DNA of 64,000 bases from Arthrobacter sp. ES3-54 (GCF_029504395.1 NZ_JAQFIF010000008.1:1-64000), one strand, 5' to 3'; shown: positions 53,873 to 63,598, counted from the stretch's first letter. Made by a program: numbers and translations. The notes: generated from the letters alone by a model not told the origin.

Positions 53873-56800
53873 TCATAGACCGTACCGCTCGTAGTACGGC
53901 ACCACCCGAATGAAACGGCCTTCGTCGCATCCCAGAGACTTGTAGAGCACCTGGTGCTGACGCAGCTCTGGGATTCGTCTGGGAACATCGGGCGAAAGGT
54001 CCGGCAGCCCAAGGGCAGCGAGCTCCCTCCCACTCACCGATGGCACCTTATGAATGAACCAAGTCCGCAACGGCTGCCCGTAGTTCTCGCGTCCTTCCCT
54101 AAAATGCGAAAGGTACTGGGACGCGAGCATGACGCCGTAGCCGAACTGCCGACCCTGCAGCATTAAATCCATGAGGACTTGGAAGTCGTAGCGCATGATG
54201 TTTACCGCCTCGTCAACCAAGAGGAATGACTTCAAGTATCGGAGCTGGTGCGGTGGGTCCCCCTGAAACGGCGGCTTGGGCGTCCTCAACATGTTGTCGT
54301 AATACAGGTTCAAAAACAGGGCGACAAGGGCGTTCTTGGCACTTTGGTCCTGACCTAGTCGGTCCAGCGCAACAATGAGTACTTTGCCCTCGAGCAACTC
54401 CCCAAACGACTTTAGAGTTTCCCTGTCGGCACTGAAGATCTGGCTAAGCACAAAGCTGTCGAGTATCGATGACACTGAATCTGGATTGCCCGACTTCGCC
54501 AGATACGCAACCCGAACTTCCGCGAGTGTTGGTGGCCTATCGTCATTCTGCTCATAGAGCTCCCTGACGGCCTCGTTCAAGGAGCTAGCTTGGACTGGGC
54601 CCACGCCCCGGTATATCTTCCGGAGCACATCGACGAAGGCAGCGGCCTGTTGGTAGGGCAGCTTTGAATGCTCGCCCGTCACAGGCATGAAGATATTCAC
54701 TGGTATCTGATGTGGTTCCAAGACAACGCCGCCGACGCGACGCACGAACTCTTCCTTTTGAAAGTCGCCCTTATAGTCAAAAATGAGCATGGACGTCGGC
54801 TCAGAAGGCTGCTTTTCGCGAGCTTGCTCCCGGATCTGGGAGATCAAGGCCTTAACCAGTTCCGTCTTACCCGTTCCCAGATCACCGACGATCCCGACGT
54901 TCATTTGATTGAGGTTCGTCGTGCTCGGCCAGAAATCCACCTCCGTATTACCCATAGAACCCAAGAGGTTGCCAACTTTGATTCTGACCCCGTCCCCGGT
55001 GATTTCGGGTGGGAAGCCCACCTCGCCGCCGACAGGCCGAACTGATTCTGGACCGTCAGTCCCGGACTGGGTTTCAGCGCCGACCCCCGACGATTCTGAG
55101 GACTCTTGCTGGCCGCTGGCCCTGGCATCCTCTATCACTGGGTCGGCCGCGTCCTGGCCTTCGGATCCCTCGTGACCGCCATCCCGGTCGATCGGTTCTT
55201 CGTCTGAACTGCCCCGCACAGGAAGTTCCTCGCCGGCTGGCTCGGCCGCAGACCAGTCGACCAGCTCGCGCCAGCCCTCGATGATCCCGCCCTGATCAGC
55301 TGTGTCCAACGCCTCAAAGACTGCGCCTGTATCAGCGATCAACGCCCCAACTTGAAACTCGTCGGCGCCGACTCTGCCAGCGTAGAAGGCATCACCCGTG
55401 GACGTGGTCGCACCATGTTGGAAGTATGTGAGAAGTGGCCTGCCTACACGAATCTTCAAACGACCATCCACCAAAGCCGATAGGCGGTTGGCGAACTCTT
55501 CCGGTGAGCCGGCAAGAATGTGGTTGAGGCGCGCCGCTGTCTCCACCAGCGTGGCCAAGCTATTCATCCAGATGACCCTGTCGGCACCTGAGACTTCAGC
55601 AGCCCTGAGCTCTAGGCCTGCCAACAGGCGATAGCTGGCTTCGAGTTGCGCCAGGGGTTCCTTTAATGCCGCCGATCCTGGGGCAGGAAGCGTAGAGCCG
55701 ATTGAATCACCTTTCAGCCCGTAGCACTTGATTTCCACAGGAGAAAGAACGATTTGTTCTTCATCCATTTCTATGAATAGCAAGTCAGCTCGACGCTGAT
55801 GCTGGCCATGGTTCGCTTGCCCGGAGAGAGTGCGCAAGAAGTAGTCGGCAGCATCGATTGGAAGAACGAATCGGTTGGTTGTCCCTGAAGCCGCCTTATC
55901 GAAAAGGCCAAATGTCAGGAAAAATCCTAGAGCGCCTGCCACATGCGTACCGCCCATGGAGAGCAGGGAGGATAGGCCCACGCCACGGCTGCCAAGTCGC
56001 GACATGACTGCCGCTTTGAGGGCAGACGTGTCCCCTTGCCCGGTGGCCTTCGTCAAGAGACTTTCGAGTTGGTGCCCGAAGCTATCCGGAACTTTGGCAA
56101 TGGATACAAAAGGGCGACGTTCCATAAAAGGAACGTCAGACGAACGCTCGAATACCGGCGGACGCCATTCCCAGAGCATGCGCGCACCTTCACCATGCGC
56201 GTCCATCAGCTCGGCCATAATCGCCGGGCTTAGGAACGACTCCCCCATCACAGTCCAGTCCGCAGTCACGTCCGCAACGTCGCGGCGCATCATCCCCGCT
56301 TCGACGACAGGAGCGGAATCGTCGGACTCACACGATTCTAGGGCGCGACTAAATGAAACCCAGCCCATGTGCCCTGGAACCGCTGGCTGGCTCAGGCTAA
56401 GTCGTCTTTCCGTCAGCCGGTTAAGGTTGCTTTCAAATCGCCGAAGGGGCACGTTTCCTAGCACACCGTAGGCCTGCCCACCGTCCCCCACTCGGACGGT
56501 TGTGCCGGAGTCCTGTAGAAGTCGTATGTTGCACCAGACCTTTGAGTCCGGACGCGGGACGTACCGGGACCACGTCAACAGCATGTCCCGATTCTCACGA
56601 ACTAGCCTCGTGACTGCATCCCGGGGGACGGGGCCCTCGCGCTTCACGGAGTCGAGCACCCTCACGCCGCCCATTAGGCGTCCGGCGTCGTCCTTGCCCC
56701 ATTCCTCGGCGACAGCTAGAACGGAAGCGTCGATTTCGGTGAGCCGGATCTGGCGATCCTGAGCGTGCAGGTCCACCGTCAGTGTCGTGATGTGGGGATG

Positions 56801-59455
56801 CATCCTGCGGAAAGATCTCAAAGCTGCATCAACTGCTGTCGCATTGAGTCCACTTACGGCCGTACCGGGCGTGACGGCACTTCCAATCCGATCCGGCGGA
56901 GACAGCCTCCGGGGCCTTGACTTCCCCGGGGGAAGCATCATGGACCAGCCCAAGAATATTTGGTCCTCGCCCGAGTCCGTGGGAACCGCCAACATCCGAC
57001 CAGAGCTAGACTCTCCGGGGCCAACGAGTGGGAGGTTCCAGCCTTCAATCGAGCCCGCATGCTGCACCGAGTTCTCCGCTTCGAAAAGCACATGTTCGGC
57101 ACCGGCTAGCCATGCCAGCCTTAAAGGATGGAGTGGGCTCAGGAGCACCGCCTGACAACCTTCGTCGCCCCTAACATCCCAGACGCTGACGGACATTGGA
57201 TAGGCGGCCCAGAAGACGTTCTCATCCCTTCCCGTTTCCCGAGCAGCGTCAACGAGTTTGGTGTAGGCATCCAAGTACTCGCCCAACGCACCAGAGCCCC
57301 AGAGCGACCGCCAGGACGTCCGCGACGGCCATTCAAAATCGACTCCCTCACCGTGCACGTCCTGCCGCCGCAGAAGGCCACCGAGATTCAGGGCGCGAAA
57401 TGCGTCTCGGAACCTCTCCGCTTCGGCGCCGCATACAAAGTCTTGGTCCAGCTCGAAGTAGCTGACACCGTCCAGGGCGGTTCGCGCGGCATCCGGCATG
57501 AGAATGGCACCGCGGTCCTGAGGACGTGCGTCCGCCACGCGCGCAGACTCATTGCTCGGCATCATGATGTGCCCAAGGGCGGCGATGATGGACTCGTCCC
57601 CTGCAACTAGCCGGCTGGCATAGAACGCTTCAGCCTGCCCTCGCACTGATCCTTCTGTCGCTGGTTTGGGCCTGTCCGGAACCACTTGCTGCTTGACTGC
57701 AGCAGCGAGAAGCGCGGATTGGTGGCCTCCTCCAGCTGCTACAGGCCGTACGCGGAAAGTAGTGCCTCCGGCCACGAATTCGTTGTCACCTGTCGGCGCG
57801 AAGCGTAACGGGAAAAGCCCCGCTAGCCCGGGATGAACCTTGAGGGCGACGCCGTCCAGGAGAGGTTGCTCCGCGGCATCAGGGTGCCAAAGCATTGTCT
57901 GGTACCCCCCCGGCACGTCTGGAAGTTCCTCCGCGAAGTCCTGTTCGCGCTCATCCGGGTTAGGAGACGCGGTCCAATCCAGTGGCCCAAGGTACGAGAC
58001 TTTCCCGAGCGCACCCGACTTCTTGAACGGAGCTGCCGCGAGGAAAGTCTGCATGCCGGAAAATACATATCCCTTGGCTGTCAGGTCGTTCCGGACCCAA
58101 GGCGCTAGCGGGTCGTTGGGCGATAGCGAAACTTTAAGCGAGACGAGGCGGAATGGCGCGGCGCTCCGTCCGTTTCCGCGTGGTTTGACGAATCGGCCAA
58201 CGGCAAGCAAATTTCCGTCTTCTGCCAACTCCACGCTCCCGACCCAATTCGCGATGTTTGCAGGCAAGATTTGAATGGTCAGCTGAGAGGAGCTGGCGCC
58301 GTCGGATTCTATGCGCTCCAAAGTCGGAATTCGAATCGCCAGAAGCTCGGATTGAAGCTGCCGCCCACCAGCGGTTCCGTCCGAAGACAACGGAATGAGG
58401 AAGGGACTTTCTGGGAGTTCAGGGTCAAGAATGAGTGACCCTCCCGTGGCGAGCGCAATATCAATTTTCAGGGAGTCGATATCCTCGCGGGCCGGACTTC
58501 TAAACTGCGCCTCCGTCAACTCTGAGAAGCGCTCTATGTTCTCTGGCGAAGCTCCTATGATGTCCGCCAAGCCCAACCATGAGTTGCCCTCACGAGACAC
58601 TGCCTCATCGAGGTCGTTAACCGCGAAATCCTCTAGGGGGTGCTTTCCCCCTGCCGCTTTTACTTCTGGACGTGTAGCCAGCTGTCCCGCGCTCATCAGA
58701 AAGGTTTCCTCGTCGCTCCAGCACTCCGATAGGGAATCCCCCAATGCCACTGCAGCCGATGCAGAGGTAAGGAACGATCTTGCTACTGCAGAGGTGGGCC
58801 TGGGCAGCGCGAAACAGGCGTAAGCATACCGGGCCAAGGCCTCCGGTAATTCGAGAGAGGAACCAGTCGCCATCAAGTGCTTCAGGATTACTAGCAGGTT
58901 GCTGATGCCGCGATCGACATGCGCAAACCAGGCTGCGTTCCAGCTCCGTCCGCTATCCGCTGACCGCGAATGAACAGTCGAAAGCGTAGAAAGGCAGGAA
59001 GAAATTACCTTGGAACAGCGTGCCAGTTGGCTGTCATTCAGTTCTTCGACGTCGAACTCTCCGACAAGTTCATGGACCATTTGGTTTGATAGTTCGTGGA
59101 TTGCCACAGCACCTTCGGCCTGCTCCGGGAAGCTCTGGCCAAAGACCTCGCGAAAGACTTGAACGAACGATGAAAGGTCGGGTTGGCGCCCATACACGAC
59201 TGCCAAATGGTCACCTTGGCGGTACTGAATTGTGCGCTGGGGAGTCACTTGCGGGCAATCCGCATCGTCGAGGGACGCTTTCCCTGCCGTGACTAGAAGG
59301 GCAAATGGGGGTGTCGTCGGCCGAGCAGTGTTGGCAGAGCGAACAATCTCCTCGGCTATGTTGCTCCCGATGCCCTCCGGTAGGTGGACGTGGACGAGGC
59401 CGTTGGTAGTTGCAAGGGCACGTCCGAGAACTTTACCCAATGAAATCGACGCCAT
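53873..59455 (-). CDS. 1860-residue HerA/FtsK-type ATPase, DptH-like
   Basis: A giant protein whose last 340 residues form a HerA/FtsK-type ATPase: Walker A GIVGDLGTGKTELV near 1520-1533 and Walker B FLLVDEAVNI near 1744-1753, then MLQGRQFGYGVMLASQYLSH. Near 1225-1243 ADLLFIEMDEEQ and PVEIKCYG give a D-x-n-ExK pattern like PD-(D/E)XK nucleases. An acidic Ser/Glu/Asp-rich linker (about 1410-1475) separates them from the ATPase. AGGAG precedes the ATG at 59455. Domain layout and size resemble DptH of phosphorothioate-dependent restriction, but homology cannot be verified here. Confidence 0.8.
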   Translation of the reverse strand: MASISLGKVLGRALATTNGLVHVHLPEGIGSNIAEEIVRSANTARPTTPPFALLVTAGKASLDDADCPQVTPQRTIQYRQGDHLAVVYGRQPDLSSFVQVFREVFGQSFPEQAEGAVAIHELSNQMVHELVGEFDVEELNDSQLARCSKVISSCLSTLSTVHSRSADSGRSWNAAWFAHVDRGISNLLVILKHLMATGSSLELPEALARYAYACFALPRPTSAVARSFLTSASAAVALGDSLSECWSDEETFLMSAGQLATRPEVKAAGGKHPLEDFAVNDLDEAVSREGNSWLGLADIIGASPENIERFSELTEAQFRSPAREDIDSLKIDIALATGGSLILDPELPESPFLIPLSSDGTAGGRQLQSELLAIRIPTLERIESDGASSSQLTIQILPANIANWVGSVELAEDGNLLAVGRFVKPRGNGRSAAPFRLVSLKVSLSPNDPLAPWVRNDLTAKGYVFSGMQTFLAAAPFKKSGALGKVSYLGPLDWTASPNPDEREQDFAEELPDVPGGYQTMLWHPDAAEQPLLDGVALKVHPGLAGLFPLRFAPTGDNEFVAGGTTFRVRPVAAGGGHQSALLAAAVKQQVVPDRPKPATEGSVRGQAEAFYASRLVAGDESIIAALGHIMMPSNESARVADARPQDRGAILMPDAARTALDGVSYFELDQDFVCGAEAERFRDAFRALNLGGLLRRQDVHGEGVDFEWPSRTSWRSLWGSGALGEYLDAYTKLVDAARETGRDENVFWAAYPMSVSVWDVRGDEGCQAVLLSPLHPLRLAWLAGAEHVLFEAENSVQHAGSIEGWNLPLVGPGESSSGRMLAVPTDSGEDQIFLGWSMMLPPGKSRPRRLSPPDRIGSAVTPGTAVSGLNATAVDAALRSFRRMHPHITTLTVDLHAQDRQIRLTEIDASVLAVAEEWGKDDAGRLMGGVRVLDSVKREGPVPRDAVTRLVRENRDMLLTWSRYVPRPDSKVWCNIRLLQDSGTTVRVGDGGQAYGVLGNVPLRRFESNLNRLTERRLSLSQPAVPGHMGWVSFSRALESCESDDSAPVVEAGMMRRDVADVTADWTVMGESFLSPAIMAELMDAHGEGARMLWEWRPPVFERSSDVPFMERRPFVSIAKVPDSFGHQLESLLTKATGQGDTSALKAAVMSRLGSRGVGLSSLLSMGGTHVAGALGFFLTFGLFDKAASGTTNRFVLPIDAADYFLRTLSGQANHGQHQRRADLLFIEMDEEQIVLSPVEIKCYGLKGDSIGSTLPAPGSAALKEPLAQLEASYRLLAGLELRAAEVSGADRVIWMNSLATLVETAARLNHILAGSPEEFANRLSALVDGRLKIRVGRPLLTYFQHGATTSTGDAFYAGRVGADEFQVGALIADTGAVFEALDTADQGGIIEGWRELVDWSAAEPAGEELPVRGSSDEEPIDRDGGHEGSEGQDAADPVIEDARASGQQESSESSGVGAETQSGTDGPESVRPVGGEVGFPPEITGDGVRIKVGNLLGSMGNTEVDFWPSTTNLNQMNVGIVGDLGTGKTELVKALISQIREQAREKQPSEPTSMLIFDYKGDFQKEEFVRRVGGVVLEPHQIPVNIFMPVTGEHSKLPYQQAAAFVDVLRKIYRGVGPVQASSLNEAVRELYEQNDDRPPTLAEVRVAYLAKSGNPDSVSSILDSFVLSQIFSADRETLKSFGELLEGKVLIVALDRLGQDQSAKNALVALFLNLYYDNMLRTPKPPFQGDPPHQLRYLKSFLLVDEAVNIMRYDFQVLMDLMLQGRQFGYGVMLASQYLSHFREGRENYGQPLRTWFIHKVPSVSGRELAALGLPDLSPDVPRRIPELRQHQVLYKSLGCDEGRFIRVVPYYERYGL

Positions 59456-59462
59456 GATTCTC

Positions 59463-60878
59463 CTAAAAAGCGCTCTCAACAATAACGGCGTGGTCAGCAT
59501 CTGCACTTCCGCGCGCCATTCCGGCCCGCTCAAGCAACGACACGAGGTCGCCAAGTTCAGGTCGCATTCCTAATATCGTTAGATCGCGTAAGACGTCTCC
59601 AACGTTGCACTGGGACCCTGGCGTACCGCAGGTGAGGCTGGCAACAACTGCAATCCATTCAGTGCCCGGATCTATTACAAGGTACCTGCGCCCCCGGGTC
59701 TTGAGAATCCCGTAGTAATCCGTGAACGGTCCACTCGACTCACGGACCTGCAACCCATATTTGACGGTCTCCCAGACAAGTTTTCCGGCTTCCTTCTTGT
59801 CCGCAACTTCGGCTGCCAACGAGCGCCTGAAGTCACTTTTGGCGGCGCTGCGAAGGAAATCCATGGCGTCCTGCTGCCCCCCAAGTTCGTTCAACCGCTC
59901 CTTGAGGCTCTTCCTAATCCTTTCACCACGCGAAATACGCCACTTGATGGTCGAACCAACATCACGCACGGAAATAGTGGAACGGCTCGATTGCCAAGGC
60001 AATGGCGACCTGACGGTGCTGCGCAAATCTTCGAATGTTTTAGGTACGGCGCCCTTGATTATGGCGGCTCCCAGCGCCTCGTACCACGCATATTCCCACA
60101 GGAACCCGAGTCCCATAGCAAGTCTCAAGACCGTCGTTGCCCAGTCAACCCAGACTCGTGCCGGAAGCGCCTCTACCCACTCTTTTGAGGTCAGGGCCGC
60201 CCACGACTTGGCGAACCACTCATAGGGTGTCTCCGGATAGAAGCCGCACCAATCGACGCTGTCTTCAGAAATGGGCAATACTCCGCGACGCCTGCATCGA
60301 TCTTCGAAGACCGTCGACATCATGGACGCATCAATTGCATTTAGGAGTGGGTCCAGCTCCAGCCGCTGGTCCGCGGCGCGCAGCCACAGCTGTGTAGCGG
60401 ACGCCGCCGGTCCACCGGGGGCGTGCCCAACGGTGAAGAGGCTTTCAATAATAGAGCCAAAGTCGGGTGGCCCCTTCTTCACTAGAACACCACGGGGATC
60501 CTGCATGAGCGCGAGGGCCGGCGTCATCGGACTGGAGGGTTGGTTTCCCGTTTTTTCGATTCGAATGCCCATGACGCTGGACGCGACGGCCTCACCCAAG
60601 AGGAGGTCTGAAGCAGCCGTGTTCAAGGCCAGTTTCTTGAGCCCGTGCCCGAGCGCTTCCGCGGCAGCACCTTCTGGTTTCGTCGGACGGAGCGAAAGGT
60701 ACTGCGTTTCTTTGGCCTCGGCCTTATACATTAGGCCGACAGGCTTGCGCACGTCCGACTCTGATGCCATCTCGTAGGCACGCCAAGCAAGCGCCGAGAG
60801 AAGGGCCTCGGGCACCGAAAAGTACTCGGGCCGATTGAACGGGAGCAGCAGATGTTTTGCTTCGGCAACCCTGTCCAT
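59463..60878 (-). CDS. 471-residue protein, DptG-like by position
   Basis: The gene begins at ATG 60878, which overlaps the stop codon of the ATPase gene by one base and has AAGGAG upstream. The product is helical and soluble (ISRGERIRKSLKERLNELGG, then an RRYLVIDPGTEWIAVVASL strand pair near 410-430), has no recognised catalytic motif, and resembles no family I can name. Length and position between a DptF-like and a DptH-like gene match DptG. Its stop is seven bases before the giant ATPase start. Confidence 0.6.
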   Translation of the reverse strand: MDRVAEAKHLLLPFNRPEYFSVPEALLSALAWRAYEMASESDVRKPVGLMYKAEAKETQYLSLRPTKPEGAAAEALGHGLKKLALNTAASDLLLGEAVASSVMGIRIEKTGNQPSSPMTPALALMQDPRGVLVKKGPPDFGSIIESLFTVGHAPGGPAASATQLWLRAADQRLELDPLLNAIDASMMSTVFEDRCRRRGVLPISEDSVDWCGFYPETPYEWFAKSWAALTSKEWVEALPARVWVDWATTVLRLAMGLGFLWEYAWYEALGAAIIKGAVPKTFEDLRSTVRSPLPWQSSRSTISVRDVGSTIKWRISRGERIRKSLKERLNELGGQQDAMDFLRSAAKSDFRRSLAAEVADKKEAGKLVWETVKYGLQVRESSGPFTDYYGILKTRGRRYLVIDPGTEWIAVVASLTCGTPGSQCNVGDVLRDLTILGMRPELGDLVSLLERAGMARGSADADHAVIVESAF

Positions 60879-63364
60879 CAAGACTCCTTCGTGTACCGCT
60901 GGGTTATTTGGACTTCACGGTCGCCATCTGCCAGACAGAATTCTGCCCCGTGGAGGTGAGACGACAGAAGCCGGGATGCACGAACACGTTCCAACCGGGG
61001 TGCGGTCACATCGATGAGATCAGTCACGCCGATGTGGTCGTCTACGCAGGCCAAGGCCTCCCGGATCAACGGAAAGTCCAAGGACACCCTGCTCATAGTC
61101 GTTCCGTCTGTCCCGATTACCAGGAGGACTTGCTCACCCTGTCCCTGCCTGTCGGTGGAAAGTTGTGGTTCCCTGACGCGAACCGCGAGCTTCGGCGTCG
61201 CGGTCCTTCCTGTAATAGGTTCTGTTCGGCTGTCGAATAGCGGCAGCAGCGACGAGCCAGATTCAGTCGGATTCCGCTTGGGCCTGATGAGAGTACGAAG
61301 TGGAGACCTCAAGTCATCCGGGAGATGCGGGGACTGCACCCAGGCTCTGATTAGCATGTCTACCTCGCGCCGAAAGGCACAAATGCCGTGTGACACAGCG
61401 TAAAGGCGCGTTAGGTAGGCGCCATACCAACCGGTGGCTTCCAACCGCACCTCGTCCTTGAGGTATTTCGATTCCAACAATTGACAGAAAGTTTCGTCGA
61501 GGCGCCTGTCAAAGTCCGTTACGACAGCATGCAATGGACTATGTTCCGGTGCAGAATCGAGCAGGCTCTGCAGCGGCGTACCGTCCGACGTGTGAATGCC
61601 GAAAGCGTCAGAAATACGAGTCGCCCAGCCTTGGTCCGGTGCATCGGGGTTCGAACCTGGTACGGCATCGCTTACCGGATCGACCGGGATAAGGAGCTTC
61701 AGGACGGGATCCCGCATTGAACCCTCCGGCGCTGTGGAGCGCGCCCCAGCACCAAAGATGCTCTGGCTGAACCTAAGTGCCGACAAGATTCGCATGCGAT
61801 CAAAATCATCTTCCGCCTCCAGACCTGGGGGTTGGTTCGCCATAACAAACTCACCCAGGCGTTCTCGAGGCATCCGGGTTGGCGCATCACCCACCAAAGC
61901 GCGAGTCAGAAACCCCCAGAGTTCCCGATAGGTCATGCGCGATGCCGACGTTAGCTCAGCGCTGCGAGCTATGGTCAGCAGCCCTGAACGTACCAACGGT
62001 GAACGGAGCGACTGCAGGTTAGCCGCCAGAGGATCGACAAGGGTCTCCGGCACGTGTCCTCGGGGGCCGCGCATCGACTCTTCGACAGCCTTCAAGATAT
62101 TGACCAGCAAGTCGGCTGCTGGAGTGCGCGTCCCTTCCATTCCTGGACGCTCCGTCAGGGGCACAATTCGGTATTCTTCAGCGGACACGCTGGAATCGGC
62201 CCCGATGCTGATGGCGGGACGTTCCTCGAACAGGGAGCATTCGTCAACGAACACTGCCAATACGTTGGCAACGTGCTCACCCATGTAGCTCAGCCTGGCG
62301 GATCGGACAAAGTTCTGTCCGGTCACGCCAGCCACTTGCCACGACGACTGAATTGGGCCAGTCAGCGCGGAACCGTACAGCCAGCGCACCAGCACGTCTC
62401 CAGCGGTCCAGTCCTCGGAATAACGGAGCCGAGACTCGGACATCTCCTCAACCAGGACGCCTCGATTTACACATGCCATCAAATGCCGCGAACGGGAAGG
62501 GCGGAACTCATCCATTCCCACGCCGACGACCCGATCAATGTCTGATATTAGTGGCGCTCGATTGGACGCCTCCAAGTTGATTGTTGCGTCGTTGACGACG
62601 ACCAGATCAGAAAGCGGCCCCTCATAGTCGTAGATTCGATGCGCCAGTCCTTCTTCAAGCTCGCTCATTAGGCGCATTCCCTGAACCACGTGCGCTGTGG
62701 CGTGAGACTTCCCCGCTCCTGGTCCTCCGACTAGGAACAGGAATCGAGGAGGTTGCCCAGCAGATATGCCCGCCTTTAGCCAATCACAGGCCTCTTCTAC
62801 GCCGGCCGGCCGTAGCGCAGACGGCCAAGACGAATCCACAGGGTGGTCCGGTCGTGCAGCAACATCAGTACCGCCCGTTGCCCGATCCCATAGCCCGACA
62901 AGGCCATCCCAGGAATTTCCATTCTTCGTTTCTGGGGTTGAAGCAGACAACGGGCCTCTTTCGTTGAAGGCTGCGGCGGACCGTGCAGCAATACCGGGGG
63001 TATCGGACGAAGATAACATCCAACTGAGCGAGTCCGGAGATTCGAAGCCGCTTGGGCGCTTGCTTTCCGCACCAATGTCACCAAGGACGGCCACGCGTAA
63101 GGCCTCCTGTACATGGCTTCGCGGCTTGTAGCCCGCAACGTATGGGAGGCCAGCCTCTGCAAGGACATGGCTGATGTTGCAGAATTTGAACTCAATGGAG
63201 CCCTTGCTGCGGCCAGTACGTGACTGCACGTGTCTGTTGTGGGCAATCTTCGAGTACGCCGTGCCGCGCGTTTCGAGATCAAGCATTAAGAAGTAAGCGC
63301 TGACGAGCGCACGCGTCTCGTCGTCGTTCCACGGTTTCGATTCCCCCACGCTGACAACATACAT
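60878..63364 (-). CDS. P-loop ATPase with N-terminal recognition-type domain, DptF-like
   Basis: An 828-residue protein. The first about 95 residues (WNDDETRALVSAYFLMLDLE, then RSKGSIEFKFCNISHVLAEA and GLPYVAGYKPRSH) are a domain usually seen in front of nuclease domains of HNH/DUF3883-type proteins. A P-loop FLFLVGGPGAGKSHATAHVV is near 205-224, with an AAA-like fold behind it (VFVDECSLF as Walker B). The order P-loop ATPase / small protein / HerA is that of dptF-dptG-dptH. The -10 box at 63371-63376 suggests a leaderless transcript. Confidence 0.65.
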   Translation of the reverse strand: MYVVSVGESKPWNDDETRALVSAYFLMLDLETRGTAYSKIAHNRHVQSRTGRSKGSIEFKFCNISHVLAEAGLPYVAGYKPRSHVQEALRVAVLGDIGAESKRPSGFESPDSLSWMLSSSDTPGIAARSAAAFNERGPLSASTPETKNGNSWDGLVGLWDRATGGTDVAARPDHPVDSSWPSALRPAGVEEACDWLKAGISAGQPPRFLFLVGGPGAGKSHATAHVVQGMRLMSELEEGLAHRIYDYEGPLSDLVVVNDATINLEASNRAPLISDIDRVVGVGMDEFRPSRSRHLMACVNRGVLVEEMSESRLRYSEDWTAGDVLVRWLYGSALTGPIQSSWQVAGVTGQNFVRSARLSYMGEHVANVLAVFVDECSLFEERPAISIGADSSVSAEEYRIVPLTERPGMEGTRTPAADLLVNILKAVEESMRGPRGHVPETLVDPLAANLQSLRSPLVRSGLLTIARSAELTSASRMTYRELWGFLTRALVGDAPTRMPRERLGEFVMANQPPGLEAEDDFDRMRILSALRFSQSIFGAGARSTAPEGSMRDPVLKLLIPVDPVSDAVPGSNPDAPDQGWATRISDAFGIHTSDGTPLQSLLDSAPEHSPLHAVVTDFDRRLDETFCQLLESKYLKDEVRLEATGWYGAYLTRLYAVSHGICAFRREVDMLIRAWVQSPHLPDDLRSPLRTLIRPKRNPTESGSSLLPLFDSRTEPITGRTATPKLAVRVREPQLSTDRQGQGEQVLLVIGTDGTTMSRVSLDFPLIREALACVDDHIGVTDLIDVTAPRLERVRASRLLSSHLHGAEFCLADGDREVQITQRYTKES

Positions 63365-63370
63365 GGCTCG

Positions 63371-63376
63371 AACTTA
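63371..63376 (-). promoter_or_regulatory. -10 element for the ATPase/C5-methyltransferase cluster
   Basis: TAAGTT on the minus strand, six bases before the ATG at 63364. The -35 region falls into a tandem 11-bp repeat. Confidence 0.5.
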
Positions 63377-63384
63377 GTAGGCCG

Positions 63385-63406
63385 ATTAGACGCGAATTAG
63401 ACGCGA
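63385..63406. repeat. Perfect tandem 11-bp repeat over the cluster promoter
   Basis: ATTAGACGCGA occurs twice back to back (63385-63395 and 63396-63406). The period is about one helical turn, and it covers the expected -35 position of the leftward promoter, so it may be a regulator binding site. Confidence 0.65.
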
Positions 63407-63598
63407 AGAACTGGACCGAGGGTGCTTCCCGCCGCCACCATCGAAGTCCCCATGCGCGGCCAGCACTGGTTAGAGGCCTGATGGCCGCTGGGAATCCGAG
63501 ACAGCGGCCGCGGGTTCCGCTATTGATGGTGCTAAATCAATTTGAAAGGCAGAGACCCTTATAGTGTGACAACTAGATCTACTAGGGGGACATTCGAA
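63407..63598. other. Divergent intergenic region at the right end
   Basis: No gene seen. A less GC-rich stretch with TTGAAA, TATAGT and TAGATCTA near 63541-63580 probably holds the promoter of the rightward SNF2 gene, and AGGGGGA precedes its ATG. Confidence 0.4.

Noticed and set aside
61645..61665. T-loop-like GGTTCGAACC inside the DptF-like gene
   Set aside because: It lies in a well-supported coding region and no cloverleaf can be built around it.
53873..63364. Complete Dnd phosphorothioation system
   Set aside because: No cysteine desulfurase, PAPS-reductase-like DndC, DndB, DndD or DndE gene is seen within the window, so only the restriction-half likeness is claimed.
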